Notes under the pieces: model-generated
Databases searched by the model: none
The model's input: the letters and a program-made list of their open reading frames with translations, nothing else
Told to the model about the DNA's origin: nothing
Origin: Mycolicibacter virginiensis
Lineage (GTDB): Bacteria; Actinomycetota; Actinomycetes; Mycobacteriales; Mycobacteriaceae
NCBI RefSeq assembly: GCF_022374935.2
Contig: NZ_CP092430.2
Span: 3,658,001 to 3,722,000 of the forward strand
DNA length: 64,000 nucleotides
Direction of reading: 5' to 3'
Shown here: piece by piece, positions 17,987 to 27,489 of the stretch
How the letters are laid out: each line of letters opens with the position of its first letter
Position numbering within the stretch: the stretch's first letter is position 1
Translations under genes and position numbers: made by a program

Positions 17987-19432
17987 GTGAGCCAGATGGG
18001 CCGATTCGCCGAACTGCGCCGCTCCTCGCCGCTGGCGCTGCTGGTGGGCGTGGCCGCCGCCAGTGTCGGCGTCATCTACGGCTACGACCTGTCCAACATC
18101 GCCGGCGCGCTGTTGTTCATCGAGCGCGACTTCGGGCTGACCGAGTCCCAGCAGGAGATGATCGCCACCGCGACGGTGATCGGCGAGATCGTCGGCGCCA
18201 TGGCCGGCGGGTGGCTGGCCAACGCGATCGGCCGGAAACGCTCGATGGTGTCGGTGGCGCTGGGCTACGCGGTATTCGCGGTGCTGGGAGCGGCGGCGAC
18301 GTCGGTGTCGACGCTGACCGTGGCGCGGCTGCTGCTGGGCATCACCATCGGCGTATCGGTAGTGGTGGTTCCGGTGTTCGTGGCCGAGTCGGCGCCGGCT
18401 CACGCCCGGGGCGCACTGCTGGTCACCTACGGGGTGGCCACGGTGATCGGGATCATCGCCGGCTATCTGTTCGCCTACCTGCTGGCCGGCACCGGCAATT
18501 GGCGGGCGATGCTGGGTCTGGCCGCGGTCCCGGCGGTGCTGGTTGCCCTACTGCTGGCACGCGTCCCCGACACCGCGCGCTGGTATCTGCTCAAGGGCCG
18601 CGTCGACGACGCGGAACGCACCCTGCGGCGGATCGAACCCGGCGCCGACGCGCAGCGCGAGCTGGCCGAGATCGGCCGCACGCTGACCGAGGAGCAGGCC
18701 GGCGGCGTCGGCGTGCTGCGCGAGATGCTGCGGCCGCCCTACCTGCGGGCGACGCTGTTCGTGGTGACACTGGGCTTCTTCATCCAGATCACCGGGATCA
18801 ACGCGATCGTCTACTACAGCCCCCGACTGTTCGAGAAGATGGGCTTCGAAGGCGATTTCGCGTTGCTGGTCCTGCCGGCGCTGGTGCAGGTCGCCGCCCT
18901 GGCCGCGATGGTCGTCTCACTGCTGATCATCGACCGTGTCGGCCGGCGGCCGATCCTGCTGTCGGGGATCGCCGCGATGGTCGCCGCCAACCTGCTGCTG
19001 GTCGCGGTGTTCGCCGCCGGCGAGACGTTCGGTGACGCGCTGGCGGCGGTCAAGTTCGGTGGGGTGCTGCTGTTCACCGTCGGCTACACCTTCGGGTTCG
19101 GCTCCCTGGTGTGGGTGTACGCCGGCGAGAGCCTGCCGGCCAGGATGAGAGCAATGGGGTCCTCGGCGATGCTGACCTCCGACCTGGTGGCCAATGCGAT
19201 CGTCGCCGCGGTCTTCCTGACGATGCTCACCTCGTTGGGCGGCGCCGGGACGTTCGCGGTGTTCGGCGTGCTGGCGATGCTGAGCCTGGGCTTCGTGTAC
19301 CGCTACGCCCCGGAGACCAAGGGCCGCCAACTGGAAGACATCCGGCACTTCTGGGAGAACGGCGGACGCTGGCCCGCCGACGAAGGCCGGGACACCGGAG
19401 CGCTGGTTGCTGACAGCGAGGCCTCGGCATGA
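17987..19432 (+). CDS. sugI: MFS sugar transporter
   Basis: A 481-residue major facilitator superfamily sugar porter with 12 predicted transmembrane helices. Signatures are YGYDLSNIAGALLF in helix 1, GRKRSM after helix 2, VPVFVAESAPAHARGALL, the central cytoplasmic loop, and DRVGRRPILL in the second half with APETKGRQLE at the C-terminus. Corresponds in place to Rv3331. GTG 17987 and ATG 17996 are both possible starts. The stop overlaps the nagA start (ATGA), suggesting its sugar feeds the amino-sugar pathway, though the substrate is not proven. Confidence 0.9.
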   Translation: MSQMGRFAELRRSSPLALLVGVAAASVGVIYGYDLSNIAGALLFIERDFGLTESQQEMIATATVIGEIVGAMAGGWLANAIGRKRSMVSVALGYAVFAVLGAAATSVSTLTVARLLLGITIGVSVVVVPVFVAESAPAHARGALLVTYGVATVIGIIAGYLFAYLLAGTGNWRAMLGLAAVPAVLVALLLARVPDTARWYLLKGRVDDAERTLRRIEPGADAQRELAEIGRTLTEEQAGGVGVLREMLRPPYLRATLFVVTLGFFIQITGINAIVYYSPRLFEKMGFEGDFALLVLPALVQVAALAAMVVSLLIIDRVGRRPILLSGIAAMVAANLLLVAVFAAGETFGDALAAVKFGGVLLFTVGYTFGFGSLVWVYAGESLPARMRAMGSSAMLTSDLVANAIVAAVFLTMLTSLGGAGTFAVFGVLAMLSLGFVYRYAPETKGRQLEDIRHFWENGGRWPADEGRDTGALVADSEASA

Positions 19433-20553
19433 CCGTCATCGCCGCGGGCGCCGTCGTGCTCGACGGCCAGGTGCACCGGCCCGGCTGGGTGTCGGTGGCC
19501 CAGGGGCGCATTGCCGATTGCGGGGCCGGGCCACCTCCGACTCGGCCAGACACCGATTTTGGTGACTGCGTGCTGGTGCCCGGCTTCGTCGATATGCACT
19601 CCCACGGCGGCGCCGGCGTCTCCTACGCCGACGATCCGGACCGCGCGGCGGCGCTGCACGCCTCGCACGGCACCACCGGCGGCCTGGCCAGCTTGGTGAC
19701 CGCGTCACCGGAAACCCTGCTGGCGCAGGTGCACACACTGGCTGCCGCGACCCGGCGGGGTGTGGTGGACGGCATCCACCTGGAGGGGCCGTGGCTGAGC
19801 CGGCTGCACTGCGGCGCACACGACAGCGGACAACTGCGCGCCCCCGCGGACGCCGAGGTCGACGCGCTGCTGGTCGCCGGCGCCGGCACAATCCGGATGG
19901 TGACGCTGGCACCCGAGCTGCCCGGCTCCATCGCAACCATCCGGCGCTTGGTGGATGCGGGAATCGTTGTGGCCGTCGGACATACCGACGCGAGCTACGA
20001 ACTGACGCAGCAGGCCGTCGACGCCGGAGCGAGGGTCGGCACGCACCTGTTCAACGCGATGCGGGCACTGCATCATCGCGAGCCGGGACCGGTTCCGGCG
20101 CTGCTGTCCGATCCACGGGTGACCGTCGAGCTGATCGCCGACGGCGTGCATCTGCACCCGGGGGTGATCCGGCACGTGGTGGCCGCCGCCGGCCCGGACC
20201 GGGTCGCACTGGTCACCGATGCGATGGCCGCCGCCGGAGTCGGCGACGGTGCGTTCCGTCTCGGCGGGCTCGACGTCGATGTCGCCGACGGAGTGGCCCG
20301 CCTGCGCGGTACGGCGACGATCGCCGGCAGCACCGCCACCATGGACCGGCTGTTCGCGACCGCGGTGCGCCTGCTCGGGGCAGACGATGCGGCCCTGGTC
20401 GATGCCGTGCGCATGACCTCGTCCACGCCGGCGCGCATCCTCGGGCTGCACCGGGGCGGCGTTCTGGCCGTCGGGCGTGACGCCGACCTGGTTGTGCTGG
20501 ATCGGGATTGGCGGGTCTCGCGAGTAATGCGGCGCGGCGCCTGGCTCGGATAG
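19429..20553 (+). CDS. nagA: N-acetylglucosamine-6-phosphate deacetylase
   Basis: A 374-residue amidohydrolase removing acetate from GlcNAc-6-phosphate, so that amino sugars recycled from the wall can re-enter metabolism. Metal and catalytic motifs are in order: MHSHGG (His57, His59), GIHLEGPWL with the metal glutamate, VGHTDASY and GTHLFNAM with metal histidines, and LVTDAMAAAG with the catalytic aspartate. Translationally coupled to sugI by ATGA. Counterpart of Rv3332. Confidence 0.93.
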   Translation: MTVIAAGAVVLDGQVHRPGWVSVAQGRIADCGAGPPPTRPDTDFGDCVLVPGFVDMHSHGGAGVSYADDPDRAAALHASHGTTGGLASLVTASPETLLAQVHTLAAATRRGVVDGIHLEGPWLSRLHCGAHDSGQLRAPADAEVDALLVAGAGTIRMVTLAPELPGSIATIRRLVDAGIVVAVGHTDASYELTQQAVDAGARVGTHLFNAMRALHHREPGPVPALLSDPRVTVELIADGVHLHPGVIRHVVAAAGPDRVALVTDAMAAAGVGDGAFRLGGLDVDVADGVARLRGTATIAGSTATMDRLFATAVRLLGADDAALVDAVRMTSSTPARILGLHRGGVLAVGRDADLVVLDRDWRVSRVMRRGAWLG

Positions 20554-20562
20554 GCTGCAAAG

Positions 20563-20850
20563 ATGAGCGAACCGACCGTCACCCACGACAACGGGCAGTA
20601 CAAGATCACCGTCGACGGCGAGCAGGCCGGGTTCGCCGACTACCTCGAACGCGGCGATCAGCGGGTCTTCCACCACACCGTGATCGACAAGGCGTTCGGC
20701 GGGCGTGGCCTGGCCAGCACGCTGATCGGTGCAGCCCTGGCCGACACCCGCGCGGCGGGTAAACGCGTCGTACCGACCTGCTCGTTCGTCGAGGCCTACA
20801 TCACCAAACACCCGGAGTTCGCCGACCTCGTCGACCCGGCCGGCGACTGA
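20563..20850 (+). CDS. YjdJ-type small GNAT-like acetyltransferase
   Basis: A 95-residue minimal GNAT domain. The acetyl-CoA pyrophosphate loop is FGGRGLASTLIGAAL, followed by the family C-terminus VPTCSFVEAYITKHPEFADL. This N-acetyltransferase subgroup (YjdJ-like) is short and has no known substrate in most organisms. It starts 9 bases after nagA, so it is probably in the same transcript, with a second small gene following after 2 bases. Confidence 0.82.
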   Translation: MSEPTVTHDNGQYKITVDGEQAGFADYLERGDQRVFHHTVIDKAFGGRGLASTLIGAALADTRAAGKRVVPTCSFVEAYITKHPEFADLVDPAGD

Positions 20851-20852
20851 TC

Positions 20853-21308
20853 GTGACGCGGATTCCCGTCAACAAGCAGTCCGCGTCGGTCTACCGGTCC
20901 TACCTGGACGCCGCAGCCGAGGTGCGAGCACGCGCCGAAGAAGCCGGATTGTCGCGGACCGTCCTGGAGCTGGTGAATCTGCGGGTGTCGCAGATCAATG
21001 GGTGCGCGTTCTGCCTGAACCTGCACAGCAAGGCCCTACTGGAGACCGGTGACACCGTGCAGCGGATCGCGGTGCTGCCGGCCTGGCGAGACACCCAGCT
21101 GTTCTCCGACACCGAGCGGGCCGCCCTGGAGATCGCCGAAGCGGTCACCTGGATCTCCGACACCCACCTGGATGACGACGAGTACACGTTGCTGCGCGAG
21201 CACCTCACCGACGATCAGGTTTCGCTGTTGATCTGGTCGGCGATCACGATCAACGCGTTCAACCGCGTGTCGATCATGAGCCGCTACCCGGTGCGCGCCG
21301 AGAAGTAA
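20853..21308 (+). CDS. AhpD-like carboxymuconolactone decarboxylase family protein
   Basis: A 151-residue helical protein with the full AhpD-like redox motif: Cys51-x-x-Cys54 followed by a histidine at 58 (GCAFCLNLH). That arrangement supports thiol-dependent alkylhydroperoxide reduction. GTG start at 20853, two bases after the acetyltransferase stop. Last gene of the sugI-nagA-acetyltransferase run. Distinct from the longer homologue at 7184. Confidence 0.84.
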   Translation: MTRIPVNKQSASVYRSYLDAAAEVRARAEEAGLSRTVLELVNLRVSQINGCAFCLNLHSKALLETGDTVQRIAVLPAWRDTQLFSDTERAALEIAEAVTWISDTHLDDDEYTLLREHLTDDQVSLLIWSAITINAFNRVSIMSRYPVRAEK

Positions 21309-21405
21309 GAAACCGCCTACCCCGCCGGGGTGAAGCGCGGCCCAGCTTGGCCACATAGTTCAAATTTGTATTACTTGGTTGGTGTAGCTATGGTGGTGAC
21401 ATACA

Positions 21406-21427
21406 GCCGCTTAGTAGCTACAGCGGC
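21406..21427. promoter_or_regulatory. Inverted repeat upstream of marR-type gene
   Basis: gccgct (21406-21411) and agcggc (21422-21427) flank tagtagctac. The heptamer gtagcta also occurs 30 bases upstream (21384-21390), again at 21414-21420. The 178-base gap is AT-richer than its surroundings around 21355-21390 and probably holds the MarR promoter; the repeats are candidate operator sites for autoregulation. Confidence 0.4.
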
Positions 21428-21486
21428 CCCGATAGTCGCCCGTTAGTCAAAAGACGTACGACTTTCCCCTGGAGACGAGGTGCGCA

Positions 21487-21972
21487 GTGCCCGACCACAA
21501 GTTGTCCGACCACAAGTTGTCCGACCGACAGGCGCAGGCCTGGGGCGCCTATATCGCGAGCAGCATCGAACTCGAGACCCGGCTCGACGAGCTGCTGCGC
21601 GAGCGGACCGGCCTGACGCTGATCGACTATCACCTGCTGATGCTGCTCGCCGCGGCACCCGAACAGCGCATGCGCATGAGCGAACTCGCCGACCGGATGG
21701 TCTTCTCCCGCAGCCGGATCACCTACCAGATCGATTCGATGACCAAACGTGGGCTGACCGTACGGGAATCGGCCCCCGACGACCGGCGGGGCTACCGCGC
21801 CGTGCTCACCGCCACCGGCCTGAAGACCCTCCAGCAGGCGATGCCTCAGCACGCCCATTCGGTTCGCGAGCTGTTCCTCGATGACTTGGACGCCGAGGAA
21901 TTGGCTTGCGTCGAACGCATCTTCAGCCGGCTACGCAACCGGCTCAGCGACGAACGAAAGGCGCGCGCATGA
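21487..21972 (+). CDS. MarR-family transcriptional regulator
   Basis: A 161-residue winged-helix regulator: MSELADRMVFSRSRITYQIDSM is the recognition-helix region (about 60-82) and DDRRGYRAVLTATG the wing. GTG start at 21487. The N-terminus carries an exact 15-base tandem duplication (21491-21520) that repeats DHKLS. Its stop overlaps the next start (ATGA), and that gene overlaps a methyltransferase, so it heads a three-gene operon that it probably represses. Ligand unknown. Confidence 0.87.
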   Translation: MPDHKLSDHKLSDRQAQAWGAYIASSIELETRLDELLRERTGLTLIDYHLLMLLAAAPEQRMRMSELADRMVFSRSRITYQIDSMTKRGLTVRESAPDDRRGYRAVLTATGLKTLQQAMPQHAHSVRELFLDDLDAEELACVERIFSRLRNRLSDERKARA

Positions 21973-22385
21973 CATTCACCCCCGCCGAGCTGGCCTACCT
22001 ACGCGACGAACCGATCGGCCGATTGGCCACCCTCGGCCCCGGCGGCGACCCGCAGATCAGGCCGGTCGGTGTCCACCTCGGTCCGGACGAGACCACGATC
22101 GACATCGTCGGCCATGCACTCTCGCAAACCCAGAAGTGGCGCAACGTGCTCCGGGAACCCCAGGTGGCCTTCATCGTCGACACCGTGATCTCGGTACAAC
22201 CGCCGCAAGCCCGTGGCATCGAGATCCGCGGCATCGGTACCGCGCTGCTCGGCGCGGGAAGCACCGAAGGCGGGCTGTCCGGCGACATCATCCGGATCAC
22301 CCCGCGGCGGATCGTGGCCTGGGGCCTCGACTCGCCGGGCACCACCGCCCGCGATGTGACCGACAACGAAAGGAACACACCATGA
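21969..22385 (+). CDS. PPOX-class F420-dependent oxidoreductase
   Basis: A 138-residue split-barrel protein: FTPAELAYLRDEPIGRLATLGPGGDPQIRPVGVH is read here as the family N-terminal block, with TQKWRNVLREPQVAFIVD as the second strand cluster. C-terminal DIIRITPRRIVAWGL is typical. Coupled at both ends (ATGA with marR, ATGA with the methyltransferase). The operon composition suggests modification or detoxification of a small aromatic compound, but this is inference only. Confidence 0.83.
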   Translation: MTFTPAELAYLRDEPIGRLATLGPGGDPQIRPVGVHLGPDETTIDIVGHALSQTQKWRNVLREPQVAFIVDTVISVQPPQARGIEIRGIGTALLGAGSTEGGLSGDIIRITPRRIVAWGLDSPGTTARDVTDNERNTP

Positions 22386-22987
22386 CACACAAGATCGACT
22401 GGGATGACGCCTACCGGCAAGAGCTGACACCTGCGTGGAACATCGGTGCGCCGCAACCGGAATACGCGGCCTTGATCGCGCGGCCGGGCACGGTGCGCGA
22501 CGACGTGCTCGACGCCGGCTGCGGCCACTCCGAACTGTCCCTGGCACTGGCCGCACGCGGTCACACGGTGGTCGGCATCGACCTGTCCCCCACCGCGGTC
22601 GCGGCCGCCACCGCTGCCGCCGCCGAGCGCGGCCTGAGCACCGCCACTTTCGCCGCGGCCGACATCACCGCATTGACCGGGTACGACGGCCGGTTCTCCA
22701 CCATCTTCGACAGCGGGCTGCTCCACGCCCTGCCCGACGAGCTGCGGGAGAACTATCTGCGGGCCATGCATCGCTCGGCGGCTCCGGGAGCGAGGTTCTA
22801 CATTCTGGCCTTCGGCGTCGGCGCCTTCGCCGACCATGAGGGTCCGACACCCACCCAGTTCACCGAAGAGCAGCTACGCGAAGAGGTTTCGGCGTGCTGG
22901 GTCGTCGATGAGGTTCGCCCTGCTCCACTGTTCGCCACGTTCGGTCAGATGCCCGGTTTCCTGCTGACCGCGCACCGCCCGGAGTGA
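22382..22987 (+). CDS. Class I SAM-dependent methyltransferase
   Basis: A 201-residue methyltransferase of the TehB/thiopurine-like size class. Motif I is VLDAGCGHSELSLALAARGH, here followed by VVGIDLSP (motif II acidic residue) and AAADITALTG; the later SGLLHALPDELRENYLRAM is the characteristic post-motif helix. Small-molecule substrate likely, identity unknown. Last gene of the MarR operon; its stop is 21 bases from the convergent DUF5996 gene. Confidence 0.85.
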   Translation: MTHKIDWDDAYRQELTPAWNIGAPQPEYAALIARPGTVRDDVLDAGCGHSELSLALAARGHTVVGIDLSPTAVAAATAAAAERGLSTATFAAADITALTGYDGRFSTIFDSGLLHALPDELRENYLRAMHRSAAPGARFYILAFGVGAFADHEGPTPTQFTEEQLREEVSACWVVDEVRPAPLFATFGQMPGFLLTAHRPE

Positions 22988-23008
22988 TCTGAGCCTGGCG
23001 GGAGCCGC

Positions 23009-23944
23009 TCACCCACGGGATTGCACCCGCCAACGGTCCGGGTCCGCTTCCAGGGCAGCGCGATCCCAGTTGCCGCGCACCGCCGCCGCTTCATAGGTGT
23101 CTTGCAGGAACTCCAGCAGGACCCGGTCCGGGTCGGGCGCTTGCCGCACCGCCTCGTAGGGCAGCACGAACTCGCCCATCTGCTTGCTGTAGAACGCGTC
23201 GGCGGGGCGGACCGGATGATCGGCGAAGCCATCGGGTTCGGGGTAGGCGTACGCATAGAAGCCACCTTCGGCGCCGCCGCCCGGCCAGAACCCGCAGCTG
23301 CTGAGTTCGTGTGAGTAGCCTTCCACCATCACCCAGTCGCCGCAGTTGGGTGCGCCCCCGGGGTGCGTCGGGGCGCTTCGGCCCGAGAACCGGGTACAGG
23401 CAAGATCCATTGCCCCCCAAAAGAAATGCACGGGGCTGACTTTGCCGATGAACCGGGATCGGAATCGTCCCAGCACTCGGTGCGCCTGCACCAGTTGCCG
23501 CCAGAACAGGTGGGCGGCCTGCGGGTCATAGGAGGCGTGCTCGACGTCGTCGGCGAACGGTACGGCGGGCTCGACCTCGTTGGGGTGCGACTGAATATGC
23601 GTCTGGAGGCCCAATTCGGCCAGCATGGACATGACCGTGGTGTAGAACTCCGCCACCGACTGCTCCCGCAGCGGAGTGGCCCGGGTGGCACCGGAGCTGC
23701 TTCGGATCACCAACCGGTGGTCGATGAAGTCGAATTCGATGTCGAAAACATCGCTGCCGTAGGGGATCGCCGAGGTGGTCAACCCTCGCGCGGTGACATA
23801 CATCGTCACCTGCCACCAGTGGTTCACCAAGGGCGCGTGCGCCAGGCGGATCTTGCCGATGATCTGGGTCCACATGTGCAGGGTGTCCCGAGTCGGACCC
23901 CAGTCCTCGACGCGAAGACTCGGCCAGGTGGATTCGCGCGTCAT
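23009..23944 (-). CDS. DUF5996 family protein
   Basis: A 311-residue cytosolic protein of the DUF5996 type. Recognisable blocks are WPSLRVEDWGPTRDTLHMW, INHWWQVTMYV-like NHWWQVTMYVTARGL, KVSPVHFFWGAMDLACTRF and the GFYAYAYPEPDGF segment, ending with a FLQDTYEAAA helix. No enzymatic function is established. No signal peptide or membrane segment. It stands alone, convergent with the methyltransferase and 37 bases downstream of the yihY stop in the same direction. Confidence 0.82.
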   Translation of the reverse strand: MTRESTWPSLRVEDWGPTRDTLHMWTQIIGKIRLAHAPLVNHWWQVTMYVTARGLTTSAIPYGSDVFDIEFDFIDHRLVIRSSSGATRATPLREQSVAEFYTTVMSMLAELGLQTHIQSHPNEVEPAVPFADDVEHASYDPQAAHLFWRQLVQAHRVLGRFRSRFIGKVSPVHFFWGAMDLACTRFSGRSAPTHPGGAPNCGDWVMVEGYSHELSSCGFWPGGGAEGGFYAYAYPEPDGFADHPVRPADAFYSKQMGEFVLPYEAVRQAPDPDRVLLEFLQDTYEAAAVRGNWDRAALEADPDRWRVQSRG

Positions 23945-23981
23945 GGTCCCCTACTACCCGTTTCGGGGGCTGGTCACACCG

Positions 23982-25918
<1,937 letters not shown>

Positions 25919-25947
25919 TCACGCCGGAGTCCGGATGACCGCACCTG

Positions 25948-25971
25948 GTAACAGAGCACTTGCTCTGTTAC
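25948..25971. promoter_or_regulatory. Perfect palindromic TetR-type operator
   Basis: gtaacagagca (25948-25958) and tgctctgttac (25961-25971) are exact reverse complements separated by ct. The 24-base site ends 10 bases before the TetR start and 45 bases upstream of trpS. This is a textbook TetR-family operator, most likely autoregulatory and controlling the TetR-crotonase operon. Confidence 0.8.
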
Positions 25972-25981
25972 GGTGACGGCC

Positions 25982-26647
25982 ATGCCCCGCCCGCGCGTGT
26001 ACGACCCCGAGCAGGTGCTCGACGCCGTCGAGACGCTTGCCGCACGGTCCGGCCCCTCCGCGGTGACCATTCGCGCCATCGGGGAGGCCACCGGCGCCTC
26101 CAACGGTGCGGTCTACCACGGGTTCGGCTCGCGGGCCGGGCTGGTCGCCGCCGCGTGGCTGCGGGCCACCCGGCGCTTCCTGGCGGTGCAGGGCGAGCTG
26201 GTGGACGCGGTCTGCGACCCACTCGAGGCCGTGGTTGCCGCCGCCGACGCGCCAGTGGTGTTCGCGCAGCGTCATCCCGACGCCTGCAAGCTGCTGTTCG
26301 CGATCCAGCGCGACGAACTGCCCGACGACGACCTGTCTCCGGAACTGGCCGAGCAGCTCCGCGGCGCCGACGCCATGCTGATCGGCTTGCTCATCCGGCT
26401 CGCGGACGCCCTGTGGCAGCGCCACGACGCCGCCGCCGTCGACACCATCACCACCTGCGTCGTCGATCTACCCACCGCTATCGTGCTCAGCCGAAACCGG
26501 TTGGGCAGCACCATCGCCCGTGCCCACCTACACGCGGCGGTCCGCGCCGTGTTGTCGGTCGGGCCACCCCTGGCGGTTCAGCGAGGCTCGACGGAGGAGA
26601 GCCGAAGCTGGGACCGCCGCATGAATCAGAAAGGATCCACCCCATGA
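25982..26647 (+). CDS. TetR-family transcriptional repressor
   Basis: A 221-residue regulator with the HTH at about 28-60 (TIRAIGEATGASNGAVYHGFGSRAGLV). I chose ATG 25982 over an in-frame GTG three codons upstream because it gives the usual short arm MPRPRVYD and leaves the operator intact. The last 25 residues (from about RGSTEESRSWDRR) are encoded by a dispersed palindromic repeat, so the C-terminus is not conserved protein sequence. Its stop overlaps the crotonase start. The ligand is probably the acyl-CoA or related substrate of that enzyme. Confidence 0.87.
   Translation: MPRPRVYDPEQVLDAVETLAARSGPSAVTIRAIGEATGASNGAVYHGFGSRAGLVAAAWLRATRRFLAVQGELVDAVCDPLEAVVAAADAPVVFAQRHPDACKLLFAIQRDELPDDDLSPELAEQLRGADAMLIGLLIRLADALWQRHDAAAVDTITTCVVDLPTAIVLSRNRLGSTIARAHLHAAVRAVLSVGPPLAVQRGSTEESRSWDRRMNQKGSTP
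26572..26618. repeat. Dispersed palindromic repeat, copy inside TetR 3' end
   Basis: A 47-base copy of the element also seen twice at 55853-55953. Outer arms ggcggt/accgcc and an inner gctc/gagc pair make a hairpin around gacggagga. Here the inner stem is fully paired (ggctc/gagcc); the other copies have gactc/gagcc. It lies inside the coding region and adds the TetR C-terminus. Confidence 0.7.
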
Positions 26648-27303
26648 ACCTGACCTATGACGACACGATCGCCGTGCTGGACCTCGGCGACGACGAGAAC
26701 CGGTTCTCCCCCGACTTCCTCGACGAGATCAACGGGGTGCTCGACGACGTGCTGGCCGCCAACGCCGAGGGGAAGGCACACGGCCTGGTCACCACCGCGG
26801 GCGGCAAGTTCTACACCAACGGCCTGGACCTCGACTGGCTGATGGCCAACGGCGACCGCACCGACTGGTACGTCGGCCGGGTGCACGCCCTGCTCGCGCG
26901 GGTGCTGACCCTGCCGATTCCCACCGCAGCGGCCGTGGTCGGACACGCGTTCGGGGCCGGCGCGATGCTGGCGCTGGCCCACGACTTCCGGGTGATGCGC
27001 GCCGACCGCGGTTTCTTCTGCCTGCCCGAGGTCGACATCCGGATTCCGTTCACGCCGGGGATGGCGGCGCTGATCCAGGCCAAGCTCACCCCGCAGGCTC
27101 AGGTGGCGTCGATGACCACCGGCCGCCGGTTCGGCGGCGTGGACGCCGCGACCTTCGGCATCGTGGACAGCACCGCCGCCGAGGGCGCGGTCACCCCGGC
27201 CGCGACCGAGTTTCTGCGGCCGCTGGCCGGCAAGGATTCGGGCACCCTGGGCGCGATCAAGGACACCATGTTCGGGCCGGCGGTGGCGGCGCTCGGCGGG
27301 TAA
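26644..27303 (+). CDS. Enoyl-CoA hydratase/isomerase (crotonase) family protein
   Basis: A 219-residue short crotonase. The oxyanion-hole region GGKFYTNGLDLDWL and the second block VVGHAFGAGAMLALAHDFRVM are present; the FCLPEVDIRIPFTPGM segment follows. The C-terminal domain is shorter than in typical 255-residue hydratases. It acts on an acyl-CoA; hydratase versus isomerase cannot be decided. Coupled to the TetR gene by ATGA and presumably repressed by it. Confidence 0.84.
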   Translation: MNLTYDDTIAVLDLGDDENRFSPDFLDEINGVLDDVLAANAEGKAHGLVTTAGGKFYTNGLDLDWLMANGDRTDWYVGRVHALLARVLTLPIPTAAAVVGHAFGAGAMLALAHDFRVMRADRGFFCLPEVDIRIPFTPGMAALIQAKLTPQAQVASMTTGRRFGGVDAATFGIVDSTAAEGAVTPAATEFLRPLAGKDSGTLGAIKDTMFGPAVAALGG

Positions 27304-27359
27304 TCCCCATGAGTCCCAGCCGTCAACGGAGGGCAGGCGCATGATGGTTGCCCGCCTCT

Positions 27360-27440
27360 GAGCGACAATCAGGCGGTGCACCCACACGCACGCACCGGCG
27401 CGAACCGGACTCGTTGCGAACCGCACTCGTCTTGTCGCTC
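27360..27440 (+). ncRNA. Structured leader upstream of cobG (candidate degenerate cobalamin aptamer)
   Basis: A perfect 9-base helix (gagcgacaa 27360-27368 with ttgtcgctc 27432-27440) encloses a hairpin (cggtgc 27374-27379 with gcaccg 27392-27397). Inside it also lie two tandem 15-base near-repeats, gcgaaccggactcgt (27400-27414) and gcgaaccgcactcgt (27416-27430), one mismatch apart. Just after, agccgggcaactac (27442-27455) resembles a B12 box. The canonical GGAA and CCGCCACUG cores are absent, so this is either a diverged riboswitch or a different leader RNA. It lies in the 186-base gap before cobG. Confidence 0.4.
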
Positions 27441-27489
27441 CAAGCCGGGCAACTACGGTATGCCGTCCCCCACGTGGCGGGTGTGACCG

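Noticed and set aside
27325..27358. Rho-independent terminator after the crotonase gene
   Set aside because: Pairing (gggca with tgccc) is short with a large loop and no U-run; not enough to call.
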